The translations under genes and the position numbers were made by a program. From assembly GCF_010365285.1 (NCBI RefSeq), contig NZ_CP048286.1, positions 916,001-980,000 on the forward strand: a stretch of DNA of 64,000 nt. Direction: 5' to 3'. Positions 8,986 to 18,448 of the stretch are shown here, piece after piece. Origin of the DNA: Paenibacillus rhizovicinus. Lineage in GTDB: Bacteria; Bacillota; Bacilli; Paenibacillales; Paenibacillaceae. Position 1 is the stretch's first letter. Every line of letters starts with the position of its first letter. The notes below the pieces were generated by a model, which saw only the letters and a list, made by a program, of their open reading frames with translations, made no database searches and was not told where the DNA came from.

Positions 8986-9675
8986 TTAAAGAAGCCATGC
9001 ATGGACCGGGAGCAGCAAGACGGGCGTGAATACCGCGCTCGCCGCCATCGCGAAGCCGCCAAGCCCCCCTTGCTCCTCCGATTCCGCCATCAGGCGCGCC
9101 GAACCGATGCCATGCGCCGCCGCGCCGATCGCGATCGAGGCGGATATGCGATCCTTCACGCCGCAAAGACGCAGCAGCCACGGACCCGTCACGCTGCCGA
9201 AGAGCCCGGTCAAAACGGTTAACGCTGCCGTCAGACCCGGCGAACCGCCAAGCCATGACGACAAGTCCACCGCAACGGCTGCGGTCACGGATTTCGGCAG
9301 CGCCGACCGAAGAAATTCGTCGGTTCCGCTGAACAGCAGCACGCAAGCCCCGTTCACGAGGAGTCCGGCAGCGCTGCCCACGAAAGCGCCTAGCAGCAGC
9401 GAAGGCAGCATGCTCCTTAATCGCATCGCATGTTTATACAGCGGCACGGCCATTGCGACCGTCGCCGGTCCGAGGAAGAAGGAGATGAGATCGCCGCCGA
9501 TTTTGTACGTTTCGAACGAAATATCGCCAAGCTGCAGCGAGAGATACACGAGCAGCGGCGCGCTGATGAGCGGATGCAGCCACGAGATTTTGCGATAAAT
9601 CCATATAGCCGCCGCGTAAGCGCCAAGCGTCAGTACCGACCCGAATAGCGGATCGGCAAGCAGGCTATCGTTCAT
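8986..9675 (-). CDS. LrgB/CidB family membrane protein
   Basis: The 229-residue protein is almost entirely hydrophobic, with six or more membrane segments. It matches the LrgB family in the segments FLGPATVAMAVPLYKH, LPKSVTAAVAVDLS (the conserved P-K-S-V-T-x-x-x-A) and AAHGIGSARLM (conserved H-G-I-G-T/S-A-R). LrgB/CidB proteins work with LrgA/CidA in control of autolysis or export of small organic acids such as pyruvate. The start overlaps the end of the LrgA-like gene by 11 bases. I cannot tell LrgB from CidB or YxaC-type paralogues. Confidence 0.88.
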   Translation of the reverse strand: MNDSLLADPLFGSVLTLGAYAAAIWIYRKISWLHPLISAPLLVYLSLQLGDISFETYKIGGDLISFFLGPATVAMAVPLYKHAMRLRSMLPSLLLGAFVGSAAGLLVNGACVLLFSGTDEFLRSALPKSVTAAVAVDLSSWLGGSPGLTAALTVLTGLFGSVTGPWLLRLCGVKDRISASIAIGAAAHGIGSARLMAESEEQGGLGGFAMAASAVFTPVLLLPVHAWLL

Positions 9676-10024
9676 CTGCCGCCTCCTCCTTCCGCTTATG
9701 CGTGAGCCCTTTCGTCACAAGCCCCGTGGTCACCATGATCAGCGCCGTCCCGATCGTCAGGCTGACCGCAGCGGCAAGCCAGGAATCGCCGAGCGCAGGC
9801 AGGAATGCGGCAGCTCCAGCCAGCAGCGGCACGAAAAACAACATCATATGCTTCGTTAGAAAAGCCGCACTGTCTTCCACCCATTCCAGCTTAATGACGC
9901 GCAGAAAAAGGGCCGCCGTCAGCAGCAGCAGCCCCAGCACATGCGACGGCAGCGGCAGTCCGGCCACCTGATGCAGCAGGAAGCCCGCGCCGTCAAAGCC
10001 CATAATGATGCAAAACCCGCGCAT
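9665..10024 (-). CDS. LrgA/CidA family (holin-like) membrane protein
   Basis: The 119-residue protein has four predicted membrane segments and the LrgA/CidA hallmarks: GLPLPSHVLGLLLL (P-x-P-x-x-x-x-G) and later AAFLTKHMMLFFVPLLAGA (F-x-P-x-x-x-G). Family members are holin-like, and recent work ties them to pyruvate or lactate transport. The N-terminus is a little shorter than usual and the ribosome binding site (GGTGA) is weak. It starts 4 bases downstream of the hydroxyacid dehydrogenase stop, so translation may be coupled. Confidence 0.85.
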   Translation of the reverse strand: MRGFCIIMGFDGAGFLLHQVAGLPLPSHVLGLLLLTAALFLRVIKLEWVEDSAAFLTKHMMLFFVPLLAGAAAFLPALGDSWLAAAVSLTIGTALIMVTTGLVTKGLTHKRKEEAADER

Positions 10025-10028
10025 GCGC

Positions 10029-10985
10029 TCAGTTCACCCGGTTAACCGCGCCGCCTTGCAGGAACATGCGCAGATTGTCGGCGGCAATGGCCATCAGCCG
10101 CCCTCTCGCCTCTACCGTGGCCCAACCGATATGCGGCGTCAGCATGCAGTTGGCCGCCGACAAGAGCGGATTGTCCGGCGCTGGCGGTTCAACGCCCAGC
10201 ACGTCCAAGCCGGCCGCGGCAATGATGCCTTCGTTCAAGGCGTTAGCCAATTCACGTTCGACGACATGTCCGCCGCGGGCCGTATTGATGAGAATTGCGT
10301 CTTTCTTCATAAGAGAGAGCGTCTCGCTATTGACGATGCCCTGCGTATCCGGCGTCAACGGGCAATGCAGCGAAACCGCATCCGCCTCGCGGAACAGCGC
10401 TTCTTTCGAAACGAACCGCACCGACTCCAAACCTGCGATATCCTTCACCGTTCTGGAGTGAACGATGACCTGCATGCCGAACGCCAGAGCGATCCGCGCG
10501 ACTTGCTGGCCGATACTGCCGAAACCGATAATGCCGAGCGTCATGCCGGCCAGCTCGTGCAGTGGAGACAATGTGAACGAAAAGTCTGGCCCGGCCGCCC
10601 AACGGCCGCCGCGCGAAGCTTCGCTGTGCGCATGGACCTGGCTGGCATGCGCCAGAAGAAACGCGAACACAAGCTGCGCAACCGAATTATTGCTGTAGTT
10701 CGGCACGTTCGTCACGACGATGTCCCGCTTCGCCGCTGCCTCGACGTCCACGATGTTGAAGCCGGTCGCCAATACGCCTATATATTGAAGCTTAGGCAGC
10801 TCCGCGATCGTTTCTGCCGTCAGCGGCGTCTTATTCGTTAAAATGATTTCCGCACCGGCCGCACGACTGACGATTTCCTCCTTCGGTGTTCGATCGAAGA
10901 CCGTCAGTTCCCCCAGCTTGCCGATTTCGTCCCAGTTCAGATCGCCTGGATTCAACGTATAACCGTCCAAAACAACGATTTTCAT
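10029..10985 (-). CDS. D-2-hydroxyacid dehydrogenase (glycerate dehydrogenase/hydroxypyruvate reductase type)
   Basis: This NAD(P)-dependent oxidoreductase interconverts 2-oxoacids and D-2-hydroxyacids. The 318-residue protein has the Rossmann motif GFGSIG (154-159), the substrate-binding arginine in NTARGG, the catalytic glutamate in GLDVLGVEPP and the catalytic histidine in LTPHIGWAT. The fingerprint VLATGFNIVDVEAAAKRDI resembles glycerate/hydroxypyruvate enzymes rather than D-lactate dehydrogenase. The chosen ATG starts MKIVVLDGY, with GAGAGGAG about 11 bases upstream; a longer in-frame extension has no such site. It is first in an operon with the LrgA- and LrgB-like genes. The exact substrate is not determined. 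Confidence 0.88.
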   Translation of the reverse strand: MKIVVLDGYTLNPGDLNWDEIGKLGELTVFDRTPKEEIVSRAAGAEIILTNKTPLTAETIAELPKLQYIGVLATGFNIVDVEAAAKRDIVVTNVPNYSNNSVAQLVFAFLLAHASQVHAHSEASRGGRWAAGPDFSFTLSPLHELAGMTLGIIGFGSIGQQVARIALAFGMQVIVHSRTVKDIAGLESVRFVSKEALFREADAVSLHCPLTPDTQGIVNSETLSLMKKDAILINTARGGHVVERELANALNEGIIAAAGLDVLGVEPPAPDNPLLSAANCMLTPHIGWATVEARGRLMAIAADNLRMFLQGGAVNRVN

Positions 10986-11212
10986 ACTTGTTCCCGCTCC
11001 TCTCGCTCGCATGTATGTATGGATAACCAATAGTACGATCATACACCATGATCGCACACCCCGTAACATATTCGGAATAAATTTCCGTCCGAGGTATAGA
11101 ACGCTCCAATCTGGGCATTCTTATTATATCGGCGTCGCGAGATGCCGTAGACAACCGCGGAGAAGACTTACGTTTCCCCATAAGCTCTTCGTCCGGTTTC
11201 TCCTCTCCCATG

Positions 11213-11248
11213 AAAGGGGCTCGCAGCAATGCGAGCCCCGGATTTTTT
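11213..11248 (+). terminator. Intrinsic terminator reading on the plus strand
   Basis: A perfect 10-bp stem, GGGGCTCGCA with TGCGAGCCCC, has a GCAA tetraloop and is followed on the plus strand by GGATTTTTTT. No plus-strand protein gene precedes it; both flanking genes are on the minus strand. On the minus strand the tail is poor (TTTC). It may end a short untranslated RNA. Confidence 0.7.
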
Positions 11249-11296
11249 TATTACTGTTTAAATAACACCCAGTATTTACAAGGAACAACGCATATT

Positions 11297-11338
11297 GCAG
11301 GCTGTATCATTCACACTGATATAGCCTGCTTTTTTATA
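11297..11338 (+). terminator. Second intrinsic terminator reading on the plus strand
   Basis: The stem GCAGGCTGTATC pairs with GATATAGCCTGC with one mismatch and is followed by TTTTTTAT on the plus strand. It lies about 60 bases beyond the first plus-strand terminator, again with no plus-strand gene before it. The rest of the 10986-11397 gap holds the promoter region of the dehydrogenase operon and nothing else I recognise. Confidence 0.65.
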
Positions 11339-11397
11339 TTTACTCGCGACCGGGCCCCGAAACAATCCAAGCCGCTTTTCTCGTCCATTCGCGTTCG

Positions 11398-12873
11398 TCA
11401 CGTCCGCCGGTCCGTCTTCAACGGCACCGCATCCGCCGTTTCCATATAAAAGGTCAGCAGCCGCTCCTTGAGCGCGGCCAGCACGTCCGCGAGCGAGGCA
11501 TCGTCGATCCGGTTATGGACCTCCATCGGATCGCACTTTAGATCGTACAGCTCGTCCTGCTCGTAGAAGCGCCGCACGTATTTATAATCGCGCGTCCGGC
11601 ACATGACCGCCTTCGTATGCTCGGGCCCATCGAGCTGCTGCAAGCCGACTCGCGGCCAGTACAAGCCGCTCGGCTCGCTCATCGACGTGCTCTCCAACTC
11701 CATTGCTTGCAACTCTCCGTGAAGTCGTCCGCCTTCGGCGAAGACCGCGTCCCGATGCTCATCCGTCTCGCCGGCAAGCACCGGCAGCAACGAACGCCCG
11801 AAATGGGTGTGACAGGGCGTCAAGCCCAGCAGCGCCTCGACAGTGGCGGGAAAGTCGATCAGCTCGACCAGCGCTTCGCTGACGCGCGGCGCCGTCTTCA
11901 CGCCCAGCGGCGGCTTGATGACGAACGGAACGTTGGTCAGGCAATCCTCGAAGGTGTTCTGCGTCTTCTCGACCAACCCGTAATCGCCGGTGAAATCGCC
12001 GTGATCGGAGAAGAAGAAAACCGCCGTGTCATCGTAGATCTCCGTTTCCTTGAGCGCGTCCAACAAGAGACCGAACTGATGGTCGACGCGCGCGCACATC
12101 CCGTAGTAGGTCGCGCGCAGCTCGCGCCAGCGTTCCTCGTTCCATCCCTGCAGCTTTTGCCGGTCGAAGATGCCCTTCAGCATGCTCGGCTTGCGCGACC
12201 AATCCGGCGCCGGCGTACGCAACGGCATCTTGTTCCGGTCGATCATGCCGAACCAGGGCTCCTCGACGCCGTACGGCGGGTGCGGATAAAGCAGCGGCAA
12301 ATAAATGCAGATCGGTTTATCCTTCGGCGCGCTGCGGATAAAATCGATCGCGCCGAGCACCATCGCCCAGTCCCCGTCGTAATAAAGCTCTTCGTCCGTC
12401 GCCTTCTCCAGCTTGCCGGCATAGAACGAGTAGTAGTTGTCCCCTTCGGGATCGCCTCGCCATCCGTCGGCGGCATGGAGGTTCGTTTCCGGCCGCGGCC
12501 GTTTCTCCGGCACGTACTTGATGTCACAATAGGCGCCGAACCCGGTATCCGCCGGGATGAGATCGTTTTTGCCGCCCCACCATACCGTATAACCTTCGTC
12601 CTTCAGCGTCTTCAGCAGCACGGGCTCATCCTCGTGCATCATGTGGAACATCGTCCGGTGACCGCGGACATGGGGATACCAGCCGCTCATGAACGAGCAT
12701 CGGCTCGGCGTACAGACAGGGTTCTGGCAGTAAGCATGACGAAAAGATACCGCCTCGGTCTCCACGAGACGGTCCAGATTCGGCGTCACCGCCGCTTGAT
12801 TGCCGAAATGGCCGACGACGTCCGCTCGCCATTGGTCAGGATTGAAAATCAGGATATGCGGTCTATTGGACAT
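11398..12873 (-). CDS. Sulfatase family hydrolase
   Basis: This is a predicted type I sulfatase cleaving sulfate esters. The 491-residue protein begins with the metal-site start PHILIFNPDQWRAD. It carries the signature C-T-P-S-R at residues 54-58, in which Cys54 would become formylglycine, followed by CSFMSGWYPHVRGH. A second metal-site region reads FFFSDHGDFTGDYGL. There is no signal peptide, so the enzyme looks cytoplasmic, with substrates probably imported sugars. The ATG is preceded by GAGGAGG at 7 bases. No maturase gene lies in the window. It resembles choline/heparan-type sulfatases, but the substrate cannot be assigned. Transcription appears monocistronic. Confidence 0.88.
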   Translation of the reverse strand: MSNRPHILIFNPDQWRADVVGHFGNQAAVTPNLDRLVETEAVSFRHAYCQNPVCTPSRCSFMSGWYPHVRGHRTMFHMMHEDEPVLLKTLKDEGYTVWWGGKNDLIPADTGFGAYCDIKYVPEKRPRPETNLHAADGWRGDPEGDNYYSFYAGKLEKATDEELYYDGDWAMVLGAIDFIRSAPKDKPICIYLPLLYPHPPYGVEEPWFGMIDRNKMPLRTPAPDWSRKPSMLKGIFDRQKLQGWNEERWRELRATYYGMCARVDHQFGLLLDALKETEIYDDTAVFFFSDHGDFTGDYGLVEKTQNTFEDCLTNVPFVIKPPLGVKTAPRVSEALVELIDFPATVEALLGLTPCHTHFGRSLLPVLAGETDEHRDAVFAEGGRLHGELQAMELESTSMSEPSGLYWPRVGLQQLDGPEHTKAVMCRTRDYKYVRRFYEQDELYDLKCDPMEVHNRIDDASLADVLAALKERLLTFYMETADAVPLKTDRRT

Positions 12874-12970
12874 GCCAATGCCTCCTCTATCTTTTACCAG
12901 CTTGTTGGTTGCCGAGCTCCCGTTCGTATAAGACCCTCTAACGCAAATAACCGCATTTACGCGGCTTTAA

Positions 12971-12999
12971 ATGATATAAATATTTTTGCTGACCGGCAA
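12971..12999 (-). promoter_or_regulatory. Candidate promoter of the sulfatase gene
   Basis: On the minus strand TTGCCG (12994-12999) and TATCAT (12971-12976) are 17 bases apart, within an AT-rich patch about 100 bases upstream of the sulfatase ATG. The remainder of the 12874-13186 gap shows no gene; I find no clear terminator for the kinase gene there. Confidence 0.4.
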
Positions 13000-13186
13000 C
13001 AGATCAAGATCATTCGTTTCGGGAAATCTTCTTCAGCTGCTTCGTATGCCGACAACGTATTAATTCGCTATGTATATCAACAATCCTGCCCACGGTCAGT
13101 CATGTATCTGCGTGTATTGTTCGGAGCATTATTCTCATGTCTTCCATATAGGAAAGCCGTGTTCCGTACCGGCGTAGTTGCCCATG

Positions 13187-14461
13187 TCATGTTATTTTCA
13201 TGATGTCCGGATAGGAAACCGGGCACGAAATCTCGAACAAAGTCCCCTTGTTCACTTCGCTTTCCACGCGAACGGTTCCATTCATGGCTCTAATAATACT
13301 GAAAGCTACCATCGTACCGAGACCGGTGCCTTTCTCCTTCGTGGAGTAATATGGCGTGCCGAGCCGCTGAATCTGATCTTCATTCATCCCGCAGCCCGTA
13401 TCCTGAATTCGCATCACGACGGCATCCCCCTCCATGATCGCCGAAATATCGACTCGGCCATTGGAAGAAGCTTCGATGCAATTCTTGACGAGGTTGATGA
13501 TACATTGACGAAATTGCTGGCTGTCGCCCAGAATCGGCTGATCGGAGTCGACCGTAACCGTTAACGTTACCTGCTGCATGTTGGCGTACGGCGTCAGTAC
13601 GCTGACCACCTGCCGGAGCTCGGCTCCGAGATCGAGCGGCATCATTTTGGTTATTTGCGGCTTCGCGAAAGTAAGGTAATCCGAAATGATGTTGATCGCA
13701 GTGCTTAACTCGTGCAGCGCCACTTCGGTCAAGTTCTCGCGCTTATCCGCCGAAAGTTCCTTCTCTCTGAACAACTGCAATAGTCCTTTGACGGTCGTAA
13801 GCGGGTTGCGAATCTCATGCGATACGCTCGCCGCGATTTGGCTGATGACCCTCATCTTCTCGATCTCTTGCAGCTCCATTTGAATACGGAAATGTCTGCA
13901 CACCAGCTCTACGAGATATACCGTAACCCCGATCGAAGCAAACTCGACCAATTTGAAAACGATGAGATGCAAGAATTCATCGAAGTTTATGAGGTCTGTA
14001 CTGAGCCAGACCAGCTTAAGCATGATCGGAAACAAACCCGCGGATACGAGAATGGACTGAAAGAGCCGCTTGCGGTTGTTCAACCGTACTTTAAGGGAGA
14101 AGATGACCAGGCTGAAGTATGTAATAGCCGCCGAGGATGCTGCGAGGAAGGCGCCATCTCCCCCGCCGATCATGTAGCGGTAGCCGATTAATAGAATAAG
14201 GAGCGCCGCTCCGACCCAGGGACCGCCGTAGATTACGCCGAGCACGAGCGGTATAAGCCGAAAATCCAGCAAGTACAGCGTTCCGTAATGATACGGAAAC
14301 GTCATGCACAGGATGAGCGTAATGCTCAGAAAAACGGACAAGACGATTTGTTGAAGCTTCCCCGACGTCTTGCCATACTTTGTCCAGAAAACAAAATATA
14401 GAATGGATGGTATACAAATAAACATATAATTGCCTATGATGCTCTGCGCTATTTCTGCCAA
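13187..14461 (-). CDS. Membrane sensor histidine kinase, sporulation KinB type (5TM)
   Basis: This is a sensor kinase that probably autophosphorylates and feeds a sporulation phosphorelay. The roughly 424-residue protein has an N-terminal sensor of about six membrane segments, including a 5TM-LYT-like block with LDFRLIPLVLGVIYGG. The dimerisation/phosphoacceptor site follows as SHEIRNPLT, then ATPase boxes NLVKNCIEA (N), DTGCGM (G1) and GTGLGT (G2). The start is uncertain. I prefer a TTG at 14461 preceded by AAAGGTGGAGGG. A TTG 48 bases upstream would add 16 residues but has only AT-rich sequence before it. No response regulator is adjacent, as is usual for orphan sporulation kinases. Confidence 0.85.
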   Translation of the reverse strand: MAEIAQSIIGNYMFICIPSILYFVFWTKYGKTSGKLQQIVLSVFLSITLILCMTFPYHYGTLYLLDFRLIPLVLGVIYGGPWVGAALLILLIGYRYMIGGGDGAFLAASSAAITYFSLVIFSLKVRLNNRKRLFQSILVSAGLFPIMLKLVWLSTDLINFDEFLHLIVFKLVEFASIGVTVYLVELVCRHFRIQMELQEIEKMRVISQIAASVSHEIRNPLTTVKGLLQLFREKELSADKRENLTEVALHELSTAINIISDYLTFAKPQITKMMPLDLGAELRQVVSVLTPYANMQQVTLTVTVDSDQPILGDSQQFRQCIINLVKNCIEASSNGRVDISAIMEGDAVVMRIQDTGCGMNEDQIQRLGTPYYSTKEKGTGLGTMVAFSIIRAMNGTVRVESEVNKGTLFEISCPVSYPDIMKIT

Positions 14462-14627
14462 GAAGCCCTCCACCTTTGAGAAAAGATTCCTTATATTCCC
14501 TCTATTCAACGTTTAGTATAAAGAACCTATATTAAAATACAATTAAATTCCCTTAAACGACAGAAATTTTCCCGCGAATTCCCGATCAGGGGAATAATTG
14601 ACGAGACTTCTCCCACATGTACACAAC

Positions 14628-14664
14628 AAACCCTCTCAAACGGGAATGCTTGAGAGAGTTTGTT
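14628..14664. terminator. Inverted repeat after glgA, weak terminator candidate
   Basis: ACAAACCCTCTCAA pairs with TTGAGAGAGTTTGT with one mismatch around a 9-base loop, about 55 bases past the glgA stop. Neither strand has a good T-run after it, so termination is only presumed from position. Confidence 0.45.
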
Positions 14665-14719
14665 TGCGCCTTCGTCGCCGCTAGAGGCGTTACGCCGTAT
14701 TTACTTCGCTTCCGCGGCC

Positions 14720-16147
14720 TCAACCGACTAGATCGCGATACAGCTTGTCGTATTCGCGTGCCGATAGGCGCCAGCCGAAGTCTTTTTTCGCGCTGTTACT
14801 CAAAATTTGCGACCACGCCGTTTCATCTCGATAAAGGGACAGCGCGCGGCGAATCGTGTACAGCATGTCGTGCGCGCTCGCAGGCCCGAACGTGAAGCCG
14901 TTTCCTTCGCCGGTGTATTCGTTGTACGATGCGACCGTGTCGCGAAGCCCCCCGGTTTCCCGAACGATCGGCACGGTCCGATAACGGAGCGCGATCAGCT
15001 GGCCGAGGCCGCATGGCTCGAAGCGGGAGGGCTTCAAATACATGTCGGACGATGCAAAGATCCTTCTGGCGAGCCCTTCGTTGAATCCGATCCAAACGGC
15101 GATCCGGTCCGGATAGCGCTCCCGTGCCGCTTGCAGCATCGCCTCCAGCCGAGGCTCGCCCGAGCCGAGCGCGACGAGCTGCAGCCGTTCGTTCATCAAT
15201 TCCGGGATCGCTTCTTCGAGCATGTCCAGCCCTTTTTGCCAGACGAGCCGGGATACGATGCCGATCATCGGCATCGTTTCGTCCTCCGGCAGCCCGAGCT
15301 CGCGCTGCAGCGCTTGCTTGTTCTTCCGTTTCTTCGCGACCGAGTCCCGGTAACGCACGGCCAGATGCTCGTCGCGCATCGGATCGTACGCATCCGTGTC
15401 GACGCCGTTCACGATGCCGGTCAAGTCCCCTGCCCGCTGCCGCAGCACGCCGTCCAATTGCTCGCCGTACGTCTCCGTCATGATTTCCCGCGCGTAGGTC
15501 GGACTGACCGTTGTCAGCTTATCCGCGAACCGGAGGCCGGCTTTCATGCAGCTGGCCGCTCCATAGAATTCAAGCGCGTCCGGCGAGGACAGGTCGTCGC
15601 CGGCCGCCAGCAAATCTTGCAGCAAGTCGCGCGAGAAGACGCCTTGGTATTTCAAATCATGAATCGTATATACGGTTTTGATGCGGCAAAGTCCGGGGTG
15701 ACCGGCATATCGCGTACGGAGCAGGAACGGGACAAGCCCGGTTTGCCAGTCATGGCAATGCAGCACGTCCGGCAGCTCATCAGCCGCTATCAGCGCTTCG
15801 ACGACCGCGAAGCTGAAGAACGCGAATCGCTCCGCATCGTCTCCGTATCCGTACAAATGGCCGCGTTTGAAATAGTACTCGTTATCGACGAGCACAATCC
15901 GCACGCCATCCATGTTCACTTCGTATAAACCGCAGTACTGGCGGCGCCAGCCCATCTGCACCCATACGACCTGTCGCAACTCCGCGCGGCTCGCGATCTC
16001 ATGCGGAACTTCGCCGTACTTGGGAAGCACGACGGTCACGTCCATGCCCCGTTTCGCAAGCGCCTTCGGCAGCGCGCCAACGACATCCGCCAGCCCGCCT
16101 GTCTTCATGAGCGGCATCGCTTCCGATGCAGCGAACCATACTTTCAC
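14720..16147 (-). CDS. glgA: Glycogen synthase (ADP-glucose)
   Basis: GlgA is a GT5 glycosyltransferase that extends alpha-1,4-glucan from ADP-glucose. The 475-residue protein has the N-terminal ADP-glucose loop MKTGGLADVVGALP (K-T-G-G-L), a central HDWQTG segment and IGIVSRLVWQKGLD. The C-terminal catalytic region reads PSRFEPCGLGQLIALRYRTVPIVRETGGLRDTV. Length and order match bacterial GlgA. It ends the glgC-glgD-glgA operon, 28 bases after glgD. No glgB (branching) or glgP (phosphorylase) gene follows, unlike Bacillus glgBCDAP, so those must lie elsewhere if present. Confidence 0.95.
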   Translation of the reverse strand: MKVWFAASEAMPLMKTGGLADVVGALPKALAKRGMDVTVVLPKYGEVPHEIASRAELRQVVWVQMGWRRQYCGLYEVNMDGVRIVLVDNEYYFKRGHLYGYGDDAERFAFFSFAVVEALIAADELPDVLHCHDWQTGLVPFLLRTRYAGHPGLCRIKTVYTIHDLKYQGVFSRDLLQDLLAAGDDLSSPDALEFYGAASCMKAGLRFADKLTTVSPTYAREIMTETYGEQLDGVLRQRAGDLTGIVNGVDTDAYDPMRDEHLAVRYRDSVAKKRKNKQALQRELGLPEDETMPMIGIVSRLVWQKGLDMLEEAIPELMNERLQLVALGSGEPRLEAMLQAARERYPDRIAVWIGFNEGLARRIFASSDMYLKPSRFEPCGLGQLIALRYRTVPIVRETGGLRDTVASYNEYTGEGNGFTFGPASAHDMLYTIRRALSLYRDETAWSQILSNSAKKDFGWRLSAREYDKLYRDLVG

Positions 16148-16175
16148 GGGCGTCTCGCCCTCCTCTTAGCTAGAA

Positions 16176-17288
16176 TCAAATCACTTTGCGCTTGATCGCG
16201 AGAAACGGCATCTCGGGAACCCCGCGCAATTGCTGAAACGGCCGGATTTGCACTTCCTTGTCGAGGATGCAGCTTTCGAGCGAGCCGTCTTCCCCGATCA
16301 CGCTGTTATGCATCACGATGCTGTTGCGAACGACCGCGCCCTTCTTCACCTTGACGCCGCCGAACAAAATGCTGTTCTCGACAATGCCGTCGATTTCGCA
16401 GCCGTTCGCGATAAGCGAATGGTTCACGTAAGCGCCGGTCAAATAGCGGGACGGCGGTTCGCCCTGGCTTTTCGTAAAGATCGGACCCGGCCGGAAAAAT
16501 AGTTCGCGCCCGATTTCGGGCTGCAGCAGCTCCATGCTGTGACGGAAGTACGAGGCGATGTTGTTAACGACGCCAAGCATCCCGTCGTACATGCAGGCGC
16601 TCACTTTGAGCTGGTCAAGGCGCGAGTTGATCGCATGGCGCAAGAAGTGGTCGCAGCCTTGCGCCAGCGACGTTTCGATGAGGTCGATTAGCAAGTCTTT
16701 GCGCATCACGTACATTTCCATCGATACGACCTCGTCGGATAAGCGGCCGAAGTGGTCTTGGATTTCCTTGATCCGGCCCGATTCGTCCACCTTCACTTTG
16801 CGCGCCGTACCGACGATGTTCCCCGAGTTCGCTTTGCAAACGACGGTGATGTCAGCACCTTGATCGCGATGGTGGCGCAATACGTCCGCGAAATTCACGT
16901 TGCATATCATATGGCTGCGGCAAATCACGACGTATTCGTGCGGACCGTGCGCGAAATAATCCCGGTTCCGATAGAAATGATACAGGTCGCCCCGGGCGAA
17001 ATCGTTCTGGTCTTCGATGGCCGGAGGCAGCACGTACAGCCCGTTCTGTTTGCGATGCAAATCCCAATTCTTCCCGGTGCCGAGATGATCCATGAGCGAG
17101 CGGTATTTCGTGTGCGCGAACACCGCGACCTTCTGCACGCCGGAATTAACCATCGAGGACAGAACGAAATCGATCAGGCGATAGCGCCCGCCGAACGGCA
17201 ACGTCGCAAGGCATCTTCCTTGCGTAAGCACGCCCATTTCATCCGTTTCATGAATGAGATTGATAATGCCGAGCATCGGCAGTTTCAT
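16176..17288 (-). CDS. glgD: Glucose-1-phosphate adenylyltransferase-like subunit GlgD
   Basis: GlgD is the regulatory, usually non-catalytic partner of GlgC in Firmicutes and modulates ADP-glucose synthesis. The 370-residue protein begins [20 protein letters not shown]. It lacks the GGxGxRL nucleotide loop present in GlgC but keeps [20 protein letters not shown] and a C-terminal left-handed beta-helix with [20 protein letters not shown] repeats. The 4-base overlap with glgC suggests coupled translation and a heteromeric complex. Confidence 0.92.
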   Translation of the reverse strand: MKLPMLGIINLIHETDEMGVLTQGRCLATLPFGGRYRLIDFVLSSMVNSGVQKVAVFAHTKYRSLMDHLGTGKNWDLHRKQNGLYVLPPAIEDQNDFARGDLYHFYRNRDYFAHGPHEYVVICRSHMICNVNFADVLRHHRDQGADITVVCKANSGNIVGTARKVKVDESGRIKEIQDHFGRLSDEVVSMEMYVMRKDLLIDLIETSLAQGCDHFLRHAINSRLDQLKVSACMYDGMLGVVNNIASYFRHSMELLQPEIGRELFFRPGPIFTKSQGEPPSRYLTGAYVNHSLIANGCEIDGIVENSILFGGVKVKKGAVVRNSIVMHNSVIGEDGSLESCILDKEVQIRPFQQLRGVPEMPFLAIKRKVI

Positions 17289-18448
17289 ACCGGCTCCACC
17301 TCCTTCAATTGATGCTCAGCTATCCGCTCGCCGCTGCCGACGACCTCGATTTCATCCGAGTCGGCTCTCCCGACGCGCATGCCGTCTTCGATGACCGCGT
17401 TGTCGCCGACGATCGCGCGGATGACGCGCGCGCCGCGCCCGACGACCGCCCCGGGCATGAGCACAGCATGTTCGACAATGCTGCCCTCGCCGACGTGCAC
17501 GCCGTGGAACAGCACGCTATGGTACACCTCGCCTTCGATGACGCAGCCCTCGTTAATGATCGAGCTTTGCACGCTGGCTGTTGGCGATACGTACTGTGCC
17601 GGCTGGTTCGGGCAGACGGAATAGATGCGCCACGAACGATCGTTCAAATCCAGACCCGGCTTGTCGCCGAGCAAATCCATGTTGGCCTGCCACAAGCTTT
17701 CGATCGTCCCGACGTCCTTCCAGTAACCGTCGAACCGGTACGTGAACAGGCGGGCGCCCTCTTCCAGCATCTTCGGAATGACATCCTTGCCGAAATCGTT
17801 GGACGAGCCGAGGTCCGCTTCATCCCGAATGAGCATTTCCTTCAGCGCCGGCCACGAAAACATGTACACGCCCATCGAGGCAAGGTTGCTCTTCGGCTGT
17901 TTCGGTTTCTCCGCGAATTCGGTCACGCGGCCCCGGCCGTCGATGTTCATTATGCCGAAACGGCTCGCTTCCGCCCAAGGCACCGTAATGACGGCGATCG
18001 TCGCGTCGGCGCGGCTGCGCTTATGCGATTCGAGCAGCAAATCGTAATCCATCTTGTAAATGTGATCGCCCGAGATAATGAGCACGTACTTCGGATCGTA
18101 ACGCTCGATAAACCCAAGATTCTGATAGATCGCGTTCGCGGTTCCTTTATACCACGTGCTCCCATTGGATCCGACGTACGGCGGAAGCACGTGCATGCCG
18201 CCTTCGCGGCTGTCCAGCCCCCAAGAGCTGCCGATCCCGAGATATTGATTCAGAACGAGCGGCTGGTACTGCGTAAGCACTCCGATCGTTTCAATGCCGG
18301 AATTCACGCAGTTGCAGAGCGTAAAGTCGATAATGCGATAATTCCCTCCGAATGGCACGGCCGGTTTGGCCAAATCTTTGGTGAGCACCCCCAAACGGCG
18401 TCCTTCTCCTCCGGCAAGCAGCATTGCAACACATTCTTTCCGTCCCAA
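17285..18448 (-). CDS. glgC: Glucose-1-phosphate adenylyltransferase (ADP-glucose pyrophosphorylase)
   Basis: GlgC makes ADP-glucose from ATP and glucose 1-phosphate, the committed step of glycogen synthesis. The 387-residue protein has the nucleotide loop [28 protein letters not shown], the substrate loop [12 protein letters not shown] and a C-terminal hexapeptide-repeat beta-helix. I choose a TTG start (then [13 protein letters not shown]), which has GAGAGGAG 9 bases upstream and matches the Bacillus GlgC start. A further upstream start adds 8 residues without a good ribosome binding site. First gene of the glgCDA operon. The 525 bases upstream hold its promoter region, which I could not place, and the terminator of the next gene. 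Confidence 0.94.
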   Translation of the reverse strand: MGRKECVAMLLAGGEGRRLGVLTKDLAKPAVPFGGNYRIIDFTLCNCVNSGIETIGVLTQYQPLVLNQYLGIGSSWGLDSREGGMHVLPPYVGSNGSTWYKGTANAIYQNLGFIERYDPKYVLIISGDHIYKMDYDLLLESHKRSRADATIAVITVPWAEASRFGIMNIDGRGRVTEFAEKPKQPKSNLASMGVYMFSWPALKEMLIRDEADLGSSNDFGKDVIPKMLEEGARLFTYRFDGYWKDVGTIESLWQANMDLLGDKPGLDLNDRSWRIYSVCPNQPAQYVSPTASVQSSIINEGCVIEGEVYHSVLFHGVHVGEGSIVEHAVLMPGAVVGRGARVIRAIVGDNAVIEDGMRVGRADSDEIEVVGSGERIAEHQLKEVEPV

